This document shows, piece after piece, positions 18,368 to 26,618 of a DNA stretch of 64,000 nt. The DNA comes from HXMU1420-13 sp034669965 (GTDB lineage Bacteria > Bacteroidota > Rhodothermia > Balneolales > Balneolaceae), in NCBI GenBank assembly GCA_034669965.1, contig JAXMOK010000005.1, positions 101,692-165,691 of the forward strand, read 5' to 3'. The notes beneath the pieces were generated by a model, which saw only the letters and a list, made by a program, of their open reading frames with translations, searched no databases and was not told the origin of the DNA. Within the stretch, counting starts at the first letter, position 1; each line of letters opens with the position of its first letter. Made by a program: the position numbers and the translations under genes.

Positions 18368-18392
18368 TTATTTAGTTCTATCGAATGTGGCA

Positions 18393-18430
18393 CGTTGAAG
18401 ATGAAGAGCGGAGCGAATTCATCTTCAACG
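18393..18430. repeat. 13-bp perfect inverted repeat next to attC-like element 2
   Basis: CGTTGAAGATGAA (18393-18405) and TTCATCTTCAACG (18418-18430) are exact inverted copies around a 12-base loop. It touches the left end of attC-like element 2, in the 5' region of the nuclease gene. It could be a hairpin in that gene's leader or part of the recombination element. Confidence 0.65.
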
Positions 18431-18517
18431 GTTAGTATAAGATTAGTGCGCTAACCACAGACTTAAATAATAGCACTAACGTAACCTAGCGCATTAATTT
18501 TATACATTGTTATGCGC
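18427..18517. repeat. attC-like imperfect palindrome 2
   Basis: The arms TATAAGATTAGTGCGCTA (18436-18453) and TAGCGCATTAATTTTATA (18487-18504) pair at 16 of 18 positions. The left end reads CAACGG and the right end CATTGTTATGCGC, the same ends as palindrome 1 (AACGG and CATTGTTGTGC). It lies between the divergently oriented nuclease gene and the orphan gene at 18534, so it separates two cassette-like units. No integrase is in the window. Confidence 0.55.
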
Positions 18518-18533
18518 TGCGATTTTAATTAAT

Positions 18534-18887
18534 ATGGAAACATCAACTAGTAGAGGTTGGTTTTGGGTTAAAAATAATAATTCAGACCAAGATAAAAATG
18601 AAATAACAGGAAAATATCTATTTTTTTCGGATAACAAAAACGAGTTAATTGAATTAGCAGAAATGGTTCTTGAAAAATACCAATTGCTAATAGCAAAAAC
18701 TCCAAGTAGCAACACACCAAATAATAGCATAGGTTTTGGTTTTGTGCTATGTATTTATGATTCAAAAAATAGATATTGCAATGATTTGAAAAAACTAGAA
18801 ACAGATACAATTTCATTTAGATATTGGAAATCAGATAATGCAACAAGAGCTGGTAAATATTCAAAACAATTTATGAGTAGTAGGTAG
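18534..18887 (+). CDS. Orphan small protein, 117 aa (possible DUF1917-like fold)
   Basis: From ATG 18534 (an earlier in-frame ATG at 18507 lies within the palindrome boundary and is less likely). The protein begins RGWFWVKNNN, has a GKYLFFSDN segment and ends FRYWKSDNATRAGKYSKQF. The spacing of these motifs faintly recalls the DUF1917/BLES03 family (tryptophan near the N-terminus, a GKWL-like strand, YK...T..GKY near the end), but I am not sure. It is AT-rich, monocistronic, and exactly bracketed by GTTATGC upstream and GCATAAC downstream, like an integron cassette gene. Confidence 0.7.
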   Translation: METSTSRGWFWVKNNNSDQDKNEITGKYLFFSDNKNELIELAEMVLEKYQLLIAKTPSSNTPNNSIGFGFVLCIYDSKNRYCNDLKKLETDTISFRYWKSDNATRAGKYSKQFMSSR

Positions 18888-18891
18888 TTGC

Positions 18892-18969
18892 GCATAACAA
18901 TAGAGTAAAGTGAACTGAGTTCATTTTATCCTACTGTATTCTTAAATATTATTTACTTTATCCTTATGA
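18892..18969. repeat. attC-like imperfect palindrome 3 (degenerate)
   Basis: It begins GCATAACAATAGAGTAAA, whose reverse complement matches TTTACTTTATCCTTATGA at 18952-18969 at 14 of 18 positions. The start is the inverse of the right end of palindrome 2 (ATTGTTATGC). An inner hairpin TAAAGTGAAC/GTTCATTTTA lies at 18905-18927. It is more decayed than palindromes 1 and 2. Confidence 0.45.
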
Positions 18970-19069
18970 TTTTAAGGAGTATGCTGAATAAATCACTTCT
19001 GTGGGAAGAATGCAATGTTGCGTTTATTCCGGAAAGGTAAAAAATGAAAAAGGTAGAGATTACTAGCGG

Positions 19070-19155
19070 GTGAGTCGCTTTATCAGTTGTTGATGCATCG
19101 GGAATTTAAAGATGAGATCAGCACGTTCGGCCATTTCAAAATCTGCGAAATCGAA
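19070..19155 (-). pseudogene. Duplicated 3' end of the cupin gene
   Basis: 86 bp that align without gaps to 19933-20018, the 3' end of the Cupin_5 gene, with 5 mismatches in the aligned block. Read on the minus strand it encodes the same tail (FADFEMAERADL, then MHQQLIKRLTR) and its own in-frame stop. Six of the seven codon differences around the block, including those just beyond it, are synonymous. It has no gene body and is a remnant. It marks the far boundary of the inserted HepT/MntA module. Confidence 0.85.
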
Positions 19156-19181
19156 AGGCTATCGAAAATGTAATTCTATAC

Positions 19182-19520
19182 TTATTGTTCGATTAGTTCA
19201 ATAAGATGAGTAATTAATTCCTCTATATTCTCTTCAATAATAGTCCACATTATTTCGTAATCAATACCGAAATACTCGTGAATAATACGGTTTCTGAATC
19301 CTGTAATTCTTGCCCATTCAATTTGGGTATGCTTCAGTTTAAAATCAGGGTCAATACGATTTGCTGCCTCACCGATAATTTCAAAGTTTCTTGCTACAGC
19401 ATCCAAAACCATATCGTGGTCTGTAAATGATTCAAGATCTAGATCAGCTGTATATTTTTTGATCTTTCTAGCTGAATCAAGCATGTCCAATAACAATAAA
19501 TTGGCATCTCTTTTAGACAT
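19182..19520 (-). CDS. hepT: HepT-like HEPN ribonuclease toxin
   Basis: A 112-residue all-helical HEPN protein (DUF86) with the catalytic R-x4-H motif at R76-H81 (FRNRIIHEYFG). HepT toxins cut RNA and are neutralised by the partner nucleotidyltransferase MntA, which AMPylates a conserved tyrosine. Here the tyrosine of HEYFG (Y83) sits at the expected place two residues after the histidine. Its start overlaps the end of the antitoxin gene by eight bases, giving the standard antitoxin-toxin order on the minus strand. Symbol by family. Confidence 0.92.
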   Translation of the reverse strand: MSKRDANLLLLDMLDSARKIKKYTADLDLESFTDHDMVLDAVARNFEIIGEAANRIDPDFKLKHTQIEWARITGFRNRIIHEYFGIDYEIMWTIIEENIEELITHLIELIEQ

Positions 19521-19803
19521 AGATTAAGTCGTCTTCAATTGAATGGAGATATTTATTTTTTATTCCATTTTTTGAGATGAGATCCACTTTCAATTCAATC
19601 AGTTCTTCTAAATCCTCTGCTAAATCGATAAATCGGATTCCAATTTTATCGTTGAATTCCACTACAATATCTACGTCGCTATCTAGGGTCTGTTCATTTC
19701 TTGAAAACGAGCCGAAAATTGCCATCGATTCAATAGGATAGGAATCGTAAAGTCTAGCTTTATTCAGCTCTAAAGTGGATTTTATTTCGCCTAAAGTTTT
19801 CAT
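19513..19803 (-). CDS. mntA: MntA-like nucleotidyltransferase antitoxin
   Basis: A 96-residue minimal nucleotidyltransferase with the motif GSFSRNEQTLDSDVDIVV: G31-S32 for nucleotide binding and D43/D45 for metal. It would transfer AMP to the HEPN toxin encoded by the overlapping downstream gene and so silence it. The pair forms a type VII toxin-antitoxin system and is the only cargo visible between the two copies of the cupin gene end. Confidence 0.92.
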   Translation of the reverse strand: MKTLGEIKSTLELNKARLYDSYPIESMAIFGSFSRNEQTLDSDVDIVVEFNDKIGIRFIDLAEDLEELIELKVDLISKNGIKNKYLHSIEDDLIYV

Positions 19804-19922
19804 GTCTCGAAATTAACCAAAAAACTATCAGTATTAAAAGACTTTCAATGGGGGAATCTACCAATTGCAAAATCATTAGTTCAACAAACTGGAATTAAAT
19901 AAATATATTTTCCAATTGCTAT

Positions 19923-20426
19923 TCAAAGACGTGTAAGTCGCTTTATCAGTTGCTGATGCATCGGGAATTTGAAGAAGAGATCGGCACGTTCGGCCATTTC
20001 AAAATCTGCGAAATCGAAGCCGGGGGCAACCGTGCATCCCACAAAAGAATAGGTTCCGCCAACGGCCACTTCCGAAGCAAACCAAACTCCGGCGGGCACC
20101 ACAAACTGAGGTTGCTGGTTCTGCTCAAAATCGAGCCCAATATCTTGATAGGTGTAATTTCCGGAGTCATCAATCATGTGAACGCGAAGGGGATCGCCTT
20201 CGTAAAAGTGCCACATTTCATCCTGCTTAATACGATGAAAAGCCGAGAACACAGAATCCGTAAGCAAAAAATAGATGCCCGTACTAAAATGTCGGGCACC
20301 CGAAAATGAATCGCCGAGTTCCTGCTGCGAAATCACACCTTCACTTCGGTACGTTTCTCTAAAAAAACCACCCTCAGGATGACTCTTAAGATCTAGAAAC
20401 GATATCAGCTCTTCAATTCGACTCAT
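19923..20426 (-). CDS. Cupin_5 (DUF985) family protein
   Basis: A 167-residue single-domain cupin. The N-terminus LISFLDLKSHPEGGFFRETYRS is characteristic of the DUF985/Cupin_5 family. Cupin strands follow: IYFLLTDSVFSAFHRIKQDEMWHFYEGDPL, and a later GTYSFVGCTVAPGFDFADFE. Some relatives bind sugars or small ligands; the activity here is unknown. Its last codons lie in a direct repeat shared with 19070-19155, and its final residue and stop (RLTRL) differ from the duplicated copy, suggesting that the end of this gene was rebuilt when the neighbouring module inserted. Confidence 0.9.
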   Translation of the reverse strand: MSRIEELISFLDLKSHPEGGFFRETYRSEGVISQQELGDSFSGARHFSTGIYFLLTDSVFSAFHRIKQDEMWHFYEGDPLRVHMIDDSGNYTYQDIGLDFEQNQQPQFVVPAGVWFASEVAVGGTYSFVGCTVAPGFDFADFEMAERADLFFKFPMHQQLIKRLTRL

Positions 20427-20509
20427 TTTTAATGAATTAATTAGGAATAGTAGAATTAAGAAGTAGCATAAAACGTATTCCTAATTCAACTATTCCTAAT
20501 TCCTAATTA

Positions 20510-23350
20510 TTAACGTTCATTTCCTTCTTTCACAACCTCGTTAACCAACACTGGTTTTCCAAAACCTAGTTCTTCGAGTCTGTACATTTGAGTATCGGCA
20601 TCTCCAACCACTACATAAATCATTTTATTGGGATTAGCATATTCTAAGGCTAATTCAGAGATATCCTCGATGGTGATATCACGAACGATCTGCTCTCGCT
20701 CTTTTACATAATCAGCTTCCCAGCCATAAGTGCTCACATTGTACAACATGTTTAGTTTGGCGCCGAGGGTTTCAAAGCGACGAGCATTACTTTTTAGTAA
20801 GAAACTTTTTGTAGTGGCTAAATCTGTTTCGGTGAAGGTAGAAGGATATTCCTCCATGATTTGCTTCACTAATGCTGCTGATTCTAAGGTCACGTTTGTG
20901 CGAACACCACTCGAAATTTGAAAGGCACCGGGCAACTCATTTCCAGCAAATCTAGAACGGATTCCATAGGTATACCCCTTGCCTTCACGTAGCTCTTGGG
21001 TTAATCGCGATGCAAATCCACCGCCGCCTAGAATGTAATTCATCACTGTTGCAGGGTAGTAATCGGGATCGGTTTCAGGCATGGCCAAATAACCAAAACT
21101 TAACACCGATTGCTTAGCTCCGGGCACATCGTAAAAATAAACGGTTGGCTCTGTAATTGGAGCTGGTTTTACGAACTCAGGGATCTGTACTTCTGCTCCA
21201 CTCCAGTTTTTTTCCAAGTCGGATAACACCGTATTTACCTCTTGTTCACTGGTTGCTCCAACAACCATAAAATCTGCAACGCTAGGACTCACATTCGCTT
21301 CGTAATAGGCTTTTAAATCGTCTATAGTGATGGTTTCTACGGTATTAATCGTTCCAATAGGGTTTTTGGAAAGAATGTTCTCTTCTCCATAAACCACCGA
21401 ATTAAAGGTGTTACTTGCGATGGCGTTTGGATCGGCACTTTGAGCAGCTATGGCACTCAGTGTACTTTGTTTTGCTAAATTGAATTCAGTTTCATCCCAA
21501 CGTGGATCTAACAACATTTCTTCGACCAACTCCATAGTAGCTTCAAAATTTCTAGCCAGTGTATTCCCCGACATAGTGATTGCTTGTCGTCCTGATCTGA
21601 TGTTAATAGAAGCTCCCAAATCGTCGATGGCTTCTTCCAATTCTTCGGGTGTTTTGTTGGCTGTACCGCGCGTCATTACTTCTGCAAGCAAGTTAGAAAC
21701 CCCGATTTTATCCATATCCTCAAGCATTAATCCACCTTTAATACGAAGCTCAAATTGAACCAATGGAAGTTCTGCATTGGTAATTCCATATACCGGAATT
21801 CCATTTTCGAGGTTGAAAGACCATACTTCAGGAACAGCCAATTCCGGAGAGTTGCCATACGATGGTTCCATCGTACGATCAAAACTAGAGGGTGTGCGTT
21901 CATATTCGGTTTCTTCAGGGAGTTCAAATTCTTCGTCAGCTCCACTTTCAGCAATCACTTCTTCTTCCACTTCGGCCGGCTCTGAACCATCTAGCGCCAA
22001 ATCTGCCTGGCCCATTGGCACGAAGCTGGTAGCAATGTAATCTTGGCCTTTGATGTATTTTTGATAAACGCGCATTACATCTTCTTTAGTTACCGCAAGC
22101 GTTTTTTGGATGTCTTGGTTGATGTAGCCCGGATCTCCTGCAAAAATATTGTATTGCGCTAAGTTGAACGCTTTGCCCAACACACTAGATAGTCCGTTAT
22201 AAAACTGAGTTTCGATGCCGGCTTTAATTCTGTCTAAATCAGAATCGGTAAACCCCACTTCTTCAAAGCGCTCGAATGCTTCAAATACAGCATTATGCAC
22301 TTCATTAAGATTGGTATTTGGGAACGCACGCACAATCAAGGCCATTTCACCGGCAATCTCTGAGGTGTTTGTAAAAAAGAACACACCGGATGTTAATTCC
22401 TTTTCATCCACAAGTACCTGATTTAAAGGAGCTTTTTTACCGGAGGCCAGCAACTCGGTTAAAATATCGAGTGCGTAAGAATCTTCGTGATAGATATCTA
22501 CCGCAGGGTAGGTCATGCGTAATTCGGGTAAACGGGCGAAATTATCTTCGTAGAAAAGTTTTTTAGTTTCTGATAAAGACGCGGGTTGATCTTCGAGTGG
22601 TGAGATTTCTTCGCCACGGGGAATTTCATCAAAGTATTTATGAATCCAGGCTTTGGCTTGCTCAAAATCGAAATCACCGGCAATAACCAAGGTGGCATTA
22701 TTTGGAACGTACCATTTGTTGTAAAACTCTTTTACATCGGCCAGCGTAGCATTTTGGAGATCTTCGAGTGAGCCAATCACTTGCCAGTTGTAAGGATGTG
22801 TTTCAGGATAAAGATTTTTGCCAACTACATAGTTTACATGCCCATACGGACGATTATCCACACCCTGACGTTTTTCATTTTTTACCACCTGCTTTTCTTT
22901 GGCAACTACGGCTTCTGTTACGGTATTTATGAAAAACCCAAGTTTATCGGCCTCGGCCCAGATCATTTTTTCGAGCGCATCGTTCGGCACCGTTTGAAAA
23001 TAATTGGTGCGATCACGAGAGGTTGAGCCATTAGCCCCCGATCCACCGATGCGGCTACTCATCTTATCTAAACCACCTTTACCGAGGTTTTCTGATTCTA
23101 AGAAAAGCAGGTGCTCGAATAAATGTGCGAAACCGGTTTTACCTTCTTTCTCGCGCGCAGAACCTACATGAAAGGTTAAAGCCACTGCAACAACGGGATC
23201 GGATTTGTCTTCATGAAAGATTACCTCCAGTCCATTATCCAGCGTAAACTTTTCGAAATCGACGGAGAAATCTTGAGCTTTAGCGTTAGAGGAGAATAAA
23301 AAAACTGTTATCAGTAACAGAAACGATGAAAATCTTGAAATGGATACCAT
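20510..23350 (-). CDS. M16 (insulinase/pitrilysin) family peptidase, exported
   Basis: 946 residues with a signal peptide (cleavage near SSNAKAQ). The N-terminal half is an active M16 domain with the inverted zinc motif HLFEH (H76 to H80) and a downstream glutamate in the EKQVVKNEKRQGVDNRPYG region. A Glu/Ala-rich linker around residues 465-500 leads to a second, catalytically empty M16 half (ELPLVQFELRIKGG, and GGGGFASRLTQELREGKGYTYG). Fused two-half M16 enzymes degrade peptides in the periplasm. The gene stands alone; the 3' flank has ATTCCTAA-type reiterations. Confidence 0.94.
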   Translation of the reverse strand: MVSISRFSSFLLLITVFLFSSNAKAQDFSVDFEKFTLDNGLEVIFHEDKSDPVVAVALTFHVGSAREKEGKTGFAHLFEHLLFLESENLGKGGLDKMSSRIGGSGANGSTSRDRTNYFQTVPNDALEKMIWAEADKLGFFINTVTEAVVAKEKQVVKNEKRQGVDNRPYGHVNYVVGKNLYPETHPYNWQVIGSLEDLQNATLADVKEFYNKWYVPNNATLVIAGDFDFEQAKAWIHKYFDEIPRGEEISPLEDQPASLSETKKLFYEDNFARLPELRMTYPAVDIYHEDSYALDILTELLASGKKAPLNQVLVDEKELTSGVFFFTNTSEIAGEMALIVRAFPNTNLNEVHNAVFEAFERFEEVGFTDSDLDRIKAGIETQFYNGLSSVLGKAFNLAQYNIFAGDPGYINQDIQKTLAVTKEDVMRVYQKYIKGQDYIATSFVPMGQADLALDGSEPAEVEEEVIAESGADEEFELPEETEYERTPSSFDRTMEPSYGNSPELAVPEVWSFNLENGIPVYGITNAELPLVQFELRIKGGLMLEDMDKIGVSNLLAEVMTRGTANKTPEELEEAIDDLGASINIRSGRQAITMSGNTLARNFEATMELVEEMLLDPRWDETEFNLAKQSTLSAIAAQSADPNAIASNTFNSVVYGEENILSKNPIGTINTVETITIDDLKAYYEANVSPSVADFMVVGATSEQEVNTVLSDLEKNWSGAEVQIPEFVKPAPITEPTVYFYDVPGAKQSVLSFGYLAMPETDPDYYPATVMNYILGGGGFASRLTQELREGKGYTYGIRSRFAGNELPGAFQISSGVRTNVTLESAALVKQIMEEYPSTFTETDLATTKSFLLKSNARRFETLGAKLNMLYNVSTYGWEADYVKEREQIVRDITIEDISELALEYANPNKMIYVVVGDADTQMYRLEELGFGKPVLVNEVVKEGNER

Positions 23351-23471
23351 TTATCTATATTGTGTTAAAAACCAAATGAAAGTACGTGTAGTTTAGGATT
23401 GATGTTCTAAAAAATTGGGAATTGGTTAGTCATTTCACAATTTTAAAAGAGAGCATGTGGCACGATTATTG

Positions 23472-23479
23472 TATATTTG
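23472..23479 (+). promoter_or_regulatory. Possible -7 box (TATATTTG) before the DUF3109 gene
   Basis: TATATTTG matches the TAnnTTTG element of Bacteroidota promoters and ends three bases before the ATG at 23483. If it is used, the transcript would be nearly leaderless. No clear -33 element is visible, so this is weak. Confidence 0.3.
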
Positions 23480-23482
23480 GCT

Positions 23483-24067
23483 ATGATTAAAGTTGGCGAC
23501 ATAATTCTCTCAGACGATATTGCGACACAAAAGTTTGCCTGTGATACTCCTGTGTGTAAAGGCGCTTGTTGTGTAGTTGGTGATGCCGGGGCTCCGGTTT
23601 CTAAAGCTGAGGTTCCGGTGCTGCATAAAGCCTATCATACCCTAAAAGATGAGCTTCGTCCTGAAGCTATAGCTGTAGCCGAAAAAGACGGCGTTGTGAT
23701 TGGATCGAAAGAAAAAGGCTACGAGATTTCGTGTGTAAACAAAGCCGAATGTATTTTTGTGAATTACGATGAGCAAGAAGTGGCATACTGTACCATCCAA
23801 AAAGCTTTTTTCGAAGGTCGATTCAAGTGGGAAAAGCCAATCAGTTGCCATTTATATCCGGTACGCTTGAAGAAAATTGGTGGTTTTGAATACGCTAATT
23901 TTGAGTACATTCCGAAAATGTGCTCAGCCGCGTGTGCCAAAGGAGAAAAAGAAGACACCTACGTAGCTGATTTTTTGGAACGCCCGTTGGTTCGTAGATA
24001 TGGGCAAGAATGGTACGACGAATTATTGGCAGCATGTGAATATGTAAGAGAACATCAGGATGATTAA
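23483..24067 (+). CDS. DUF3109 cysteine-rich protein
   Basis: 194 residues from ATG 23483 (the upstream in-frame TTG adds only two residues). The DUF3109 family signature is the cysteine cluster CDTPVCKGACCVVGDAGAPV at the N-terminus with further cysteines in SCVNKAECIFV, YCTIQ, SCHLYPVR and MCSAACAKGE. This pattern looks metal-binding, similar to the YkgJ-type Fe-S/zinc families. The function is unknown. It overlaps the start of the sigma-54 gene by eight bases, so the two are co-translated. Confidence 0.88.
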   Translation: MIKVGDIILSDDIATQKFACDTPVCKGACCVVGDAGAPVSKAEVPVLHKAYHTLKDELRPEAIAVAEKDGVVIGSKEKGYEISCVNKAECIFVNYDEQEVAYCTIQKAFFEGRFKWEKPISCHLYPVRLKKIGGFEYANFEYIPKMCSAACAKGEKEDTYVADFLERPLVRRYGQEWYDELLAACEYVREHQDD

Positions 24068-25556
24068 AAACAGGCAAAGTTTTGGTCAGAGTTTACAGCA
24101 AGGGATGCAGCAAAAACTGTCTCCCCAACAGCTGCAATACATCAAATTATTGCAGTTGAATACCATCGCTTTAGAGCAGCGCATCAAAGAAGAAATGGAG
24201 ATGAACCCCATTTTAGAAGAGGGCGATCAGAATTTGCAAAACGAGGTGAATGAACCCGAGGAGACTGCCAAAGAAAGTGAAGATGCTTTGGAAAGTCTTG
24301 ATGAGCACGAAGTTGATTGGGACGACTTTGACACAAACACCGATTATGATGGGGAAACCTATTCGGCTCCGCGGAACCCTGACATGGACGAATGGCGGGA
24401 TTTGCCTAATAAATATGAGGTTACGCTTCTAGAGGAATTAGAACAGCAGGTTTCGTTGCTGGATTTGAATGAAGAGGAAGAACTGATTGCTGATCAGATA
24501 TTAGGCTCTTTGGATGAGGATGGATACTTTCGCCGCGAACTGATAGCGGTAGCTGATAACATCACTTTTAATCACGGTGTATTTATCGAAGAAGACGATG
24601 TAGAGGCAGTGCGAAAAAAGGTGCAGTTGCTCGATCCGATCGGTATAGCTTCGCGCGATTTACAAGATTGTTTGTTGGTTCAACTAAAGTATTCGGATGA
24701 AGATTTGCCTGGCCGTAATTTGGCAATTCGTATTGTTCGCGATGCATGGAGTGCCTTCGAGAAAAAGCATTTTAAGAAATTGATTCAGCGCCTCAATACC
24801 GACGAAGAAGCACTAAAAGAAGCTTTTGAAGCGATTCGTCATATGGATCCACGTCCGGGTGCGGTAAGCGATGGGATGGAAGAAACCCAAAATTACATTG
24901 AGCCGGATTTTGAAGTGTATTGGCGCGGGTCCAATCAAACCGAAAATGGAAAAGGCGAATTCGTGCTATCATTGAATCAACGGAATGCACCTCAACTGCG
25001 GATATCACCAGAATACACCCAAATGTGGGACGAAATTAAGCGCCGAAAAGAGAAACCGGATGCCCAAACTCAGCAGTTTATGCGCACCAAAATCGATTCA
25101 GCCAATTGGTTTATCGAGTCGATTAAACAACGCCAAAATACATTGATGAATGTGATGAAAACCATTGTGGCATTGCAGGAAGAATTTTTCAAATTTGGAG
25201 ATGGCTTAAAGCCTATGATTTTGAAGGATGTGGCTGAGCGCATTGGGATGGATATTTCTACAATTTCGCGCGTGGTAAACGGTAAGTATGTGCAGACAAA
25301 CTTTGGGGTGTACGAGCTTAAATATTTCTTTAACGAAGGCTTAACTACCGAAAGTGGGGAAGAGGTGAGTAACCGCGAAGTGAAAAACATCTTGCAAGGC
25401 ATCATCGACAACGAAGACAAGAGAAATCCACTCAGCGACCAGGCTCTTGCAGATATGCTGAACGAGAAAGGATACAACATCGCCCGCCGTACTGTAAGTA
25501 AATACCGCGAGCAGCTGAATGAGCCGGTTGCAAGGTTGCGCAAGCAGATCATTTGA
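24060..25556 (+). CDS. rpoN: RNA polymerase sigma-54 factor
   Basis: A 498-residue sigma-54. Region I is Gln/Leu-rich (QSLQQGMQQKLSPQQLQYIKLLQL), region II is a long acidic linker, and then come the core-binding domain, the HTH (LKDVAERIGMDISTISRVVNGKY) and the C-terminal RpoN box ARRTVSKYRE that reads the -24 element. It directs transcription that requires AAA+ enhancer-binding proteins, none of which are encoded here. It is translationally coupled to the DUF3109 gene and followed by a GC-rich hairpin at 25577-25606. Confidence 0.97.
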   Translation: MIKNRQSFGQSLQQGMQQKLSPQQLQYIKLLQLNTIALEQRIKEEMEMNPILEEGDQNLQNEVNEPEETAKESEDALESLDEHEVDWDDFDTNTDYDGETYSAPRNPDMDEWRDLPNKYEVTLLEELEQQVSLLDLNEEEELIADQILGSLDEDGYFRRELIAVADNITFNHGVFIEEDDVEAVRKKVQLLDPIGIASRDLQDCLLVQLKYSDEDLPGRNLAIRIVRDAWSAFEKKHFKKLIQRLNTDEEALKEAFEAIRHMDPRPGAVSDGMEETQNYIEPDFEVYWRGSNQTENGKGEFVLSLNQRNAPQLRISPEYTQMWDEIKRRKEKPDAQTQQFMRTKIDSANWFIESIKQRQNTLMNVMKTIVALQEEFFKFGDGLKPMILKDVAERIGMDISTISRVVNGKYVQTNFGVYELKYFFNEGLTTESGEEVSNREVKNILQGIIDNEDKRNPLSDQALADMLNEKGYNIARRTVSKYREQLNEPVARLRKQII

Positions 25557-25576
25557 CCAAATTCCGATCTACCCAT

Positions 25577-25606
25577 CCATCTGTTGGGCGAATGCCCGGC
25601 TGATGG
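25577..25606 (+). terminator. Hairpin downstream of rpoN
   Basis: CCATCTGTTGGGC (25577-25589) can pair with GCCCGGCTGATGG (25594-25606) using two G-U pairs and one mismatch around a GAAT loop. There is no T-run, so intrinsic termination would be inefficient; it may be an RNA-stability hairpin. Confidence 0.4.
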
Positions 25607-25628
25607 AAGCAAGTGATGTTAAATTGAG

Positions 25629-25675
25629 ATCCCGCATCAAGTGCGGGATGACGGGTAGGTGGTGCGGGATGACGG
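25629..25675. repeat. REP-like palindrome (ATCCCGCA...TGCGGGAT)
   Basis: ATCCCGCA and TGCGGGAT form a perfect 8-bp stem around TCAAG (25629-25649), followed by GACGGG and a second half-copy GTGCGGGATGACGGG (25661-25675). GTCATCCCGCACTTGATGC-type palindromes are common intergenic repeats in many bacteria. This one sits between the convergent rpoN and DNA-glycosylase-like genes. Confidence 0.6.
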
Positions 25676-25680
25676 GTTAA

Positions 25681-26580
25681 TTAATGAAGTCTGAGTATCC
25701 CTTCGTATTCCTTGATGATTTGCTCCCGAACCGGAATGCCCTTTTCGAAGATGGTTTGCTGAGCTTCGAGGTATTCTTTGCGTCCTGCCTCAGTTTCGAT
25801 TTTGATGGGTTCTAAGCCGTGTTCACGCAAATCATAGGGACTTGCCTTCATATCAACCGTACGGGCTTCATTGGCTAGTTTGAAAGCCGCAAATAATGCA
25901 TCCGAAGAAATCCAAGGGAAACCCTTAAACGCCCATTTGTATAAATCCATGTTGGAATGGATGCACCCGGGCTGCTCCATATCGGCGAAAGTTTGTCGCG
26001 AAAGTTGATGTTTGTTTAGTGGCACGGCATCTGGAGTGAAAAAGCGAAAGGCATCGAAATGTGTACACACCAGCGGTCTTGATTCCACAAACTCAGCCAA
26101 TTCATCAGACTCCATGCGAAGGGGAACCTGACCATGACGAATTTCCACTGATTTGTACACCATTGCCCATTCGTGCATCCCAAAACAACCAAACGATGGT
26201 CGGCGCTCTCGTGTACTTTTCAATAAATGAAGAATCCATTGAAAAGATTTTAGGCGTTTTTCGGGGATGGAATCCGGCGTTAAATAAGCTAGATAGTCAG
26301 CAATCTGCCAGTTATTCACTGGAGGCAATTCTTCATGATCAGCAAATTCTAGCCCGACTGCTATCCCGGGGCTCCATTTCTTTAGCCATGAAGGTCGGAA
26401 TGGGTAATATTCAAACAGGAAATCCATCACCGGCTGTTTTATCGCTCGGCTGCGTTTTTCAAGATACTCGTCGATCAGCACCGATACCTTTTTTTGATGG
26501 TCGGCCTCTATTGATTTCCATTCATCATAGGATAATCGGGTTTTTATTAGATCGGGGATTTCTACAATTTGCGAGTGCAT
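25681..26580 (-). CDS. Conserved protein often labelled 3-methyladenine DNA glycosylase
   Basis: 299 residues from ATG 26580; the frame is open further to 26631, but that extension would overlap the divergent prenyltransferase start. Conserved stretches include FLFEYYPFRPSWLKKWSPG, FGCFGMHEWAMVYK and QPGCIHSNMDLYKWAFK. I recall this family from databases, where it carries a 3-methyladenine DNA glycosylase label, but no helix-hairpin-helix or known glycosylase active site is visible. The histidines, cysteines and aspartates in these conserved blocks suggest an enzyme. Its activity should be regarded as unknown. Confidence 0.75.
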   Translation of the reverse strand: MHSQIVEIPDLIKTRLSYDEWKSIEADHQKKVSVLIDEYLEKRSRAIKQPVMDFLFEYYPFRPSWLKKWSPGIAVGLEFADHEELPPVNNWQIADYLAYLTPDSIPEKRLKSFQWILHLLKSTRERRPSFGCFGMHEWAMVYKSVEIRHGQVPLRMESDELAEFVESRPLVCTHFDAFRFFTPDAVPLNKHQLSRQTFADMEQPGCIHSNMDLYKWAFKGFPWISSDALFAAFKLANEARTVDMKASPYDLREHGLEPIKIETEAGRKEYLEAQQTIFEKGIPVREQIIKEYEGILRLH

Positions 26581-26618
26581 CCCCGAAGATACGGGTTTAA
26601 CCAATTTCGTGTGCAAGA

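Noticed and set aside
25070..25612. A 180-aa minus-strand frame opposite rpoN
   Set aside because: It is a shadow frame across a strong sigma-54 gene and has an odd Ser/Phe-rich composition.
26061..26600. A 179-aa plus-strand frame opposite 25681-26580
   Set aside because: It runs antisense to a conserved gene, with no ribosome-binding site or family feature.
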